Shown in pieces: positions 63,890-64,000 of a stretch of 64,000 nucleotides of DNA (its first letter is position 1; the number at the start of each line of letters is the position of its first letter). The position numbers and the translations under genes were made by a program. The DNA comes from Buttiauxella massiliensis (GTDB lineage Bacteria > Pseudomonadota > Gammaproteobacteria > Enterobacterales > Enterobacteriaceae), in contig NZ_LR722650.1 in assembly GCF_902500225.1 (NCBI RefSeq), forward strand, positions 310,001 through 374,000, in the 5' to 3' direction. Under the pieces are notes generated by a model that saw only the letters and a program-made list of their open reading frames with translations, was not told the DNA's origin and ran no database searches.

Positions 63890-64000
63890 CAGGCGATGTG
63901 AACGCACAGGAGCAGTTGTTCAATCAGATCAGAAACGTTCTCTCAGGATGGGGTGTCAGGCATCAGGGATTTAACAGCTGCAAGAGTCTTCTATAAAGTA

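Overview
The window is chromosomal DNA of a member of the Enterobacteriaceae. Many genes can be aligned from memory with E. coli K-12 proteins over their full length (digH, cynT, tyrP, tsr, yqjH/yqjI, ydcH, yqfB, ortT, yiaV/yiaW, ydcS-T-U-V-patD, ydcR, yncJ, emrE, frmR/frmA, cybB, gapC, dbpA), and several keep the order of the E. coli 30-33 min region. The gene content (intact gapC, a ben/cat cluster, a cyclic glucan synthase) does not fit E. coli itself. A relative such as Kluyvera, Buttiauxella or Lelliottia is plausible, but I cannot fix the genus. No rRNA, tRNA, CRISPR array, integrase or complete insertion sequence was seen.

Layout. 1-7.1 kb: the end of digH, a missed His-rich 37-residue lipoprotein, cynT, a LysR/EamA divergent pair, a LysR gene remnant, tyrP with TyrR boxes, and a stand-alone six-TM ABC domain controlled by a TetR regulator with two operators. 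7.1-14.7 kb: an eight-gene minus-strand operon with two binding proteins, a permease, an ATPase, a GNAT acetyltransferase, two luciferase-like monooxygenases and an M20 deacylase. It looks like uptake followed by acetylate-oxidise-deacetylate salvage of S-substituted cysteines, as in the B. subtilis yxe and ytm/ytn operons. 14.7-16.7 kb: a tripartite hipB-hipS-hipT toxin-antitoxin locus with repeated operators. 16.7-25 kb: a secreted carboxylesterase, tsr with a sigma-28 promoter, yqjH-yqjI, ydcH, a MITE-like repeat running into the 3' end of yqfB, ortT, a YegP-like protein and yiaW-yiaV.

25-40 kb: the putrescine/GABA-type block ydcS-T-U-V-patD, and ydcR, which are neighbours in E. coli, are separated here by a catBCA-benABCD cluster, a divergent IclR regulator and a GNAT. 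Benzoate would be oxidised by BenABC to the cis-diol, converted by BenD to catechol, cleaved by CatA and carried by CatB and CatC to the beta-ketoadipate enol-lactone. The later steps and a benzoate transporter are not in the window. 40-52.4 kb: an alpha/beta hydrolase, an orphan HicB, a CioAB-type cytochrome bd operon with its small DUF2474 subunit, emrE, yncJ, an SDR/HxlR pair, frmRA, cybB, gapC and dbpA.

52.4-64 kb: a Bor/Iss-type lipoprotein and AT-rich small genes, then a RES-Xre toxin-antitoxin pair with a palindromic operator, and finally a very large cyclic beta-1,2-glucan synthase on the minus strand. The window therefore carries two complete toxin-antitoxin loci, one orphan membrane toxin and one orphan antitoxin-like gene.

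Assignments rest on reading the proteins and on remembered family features. No database search was run. Residue numbers were counted by hand.
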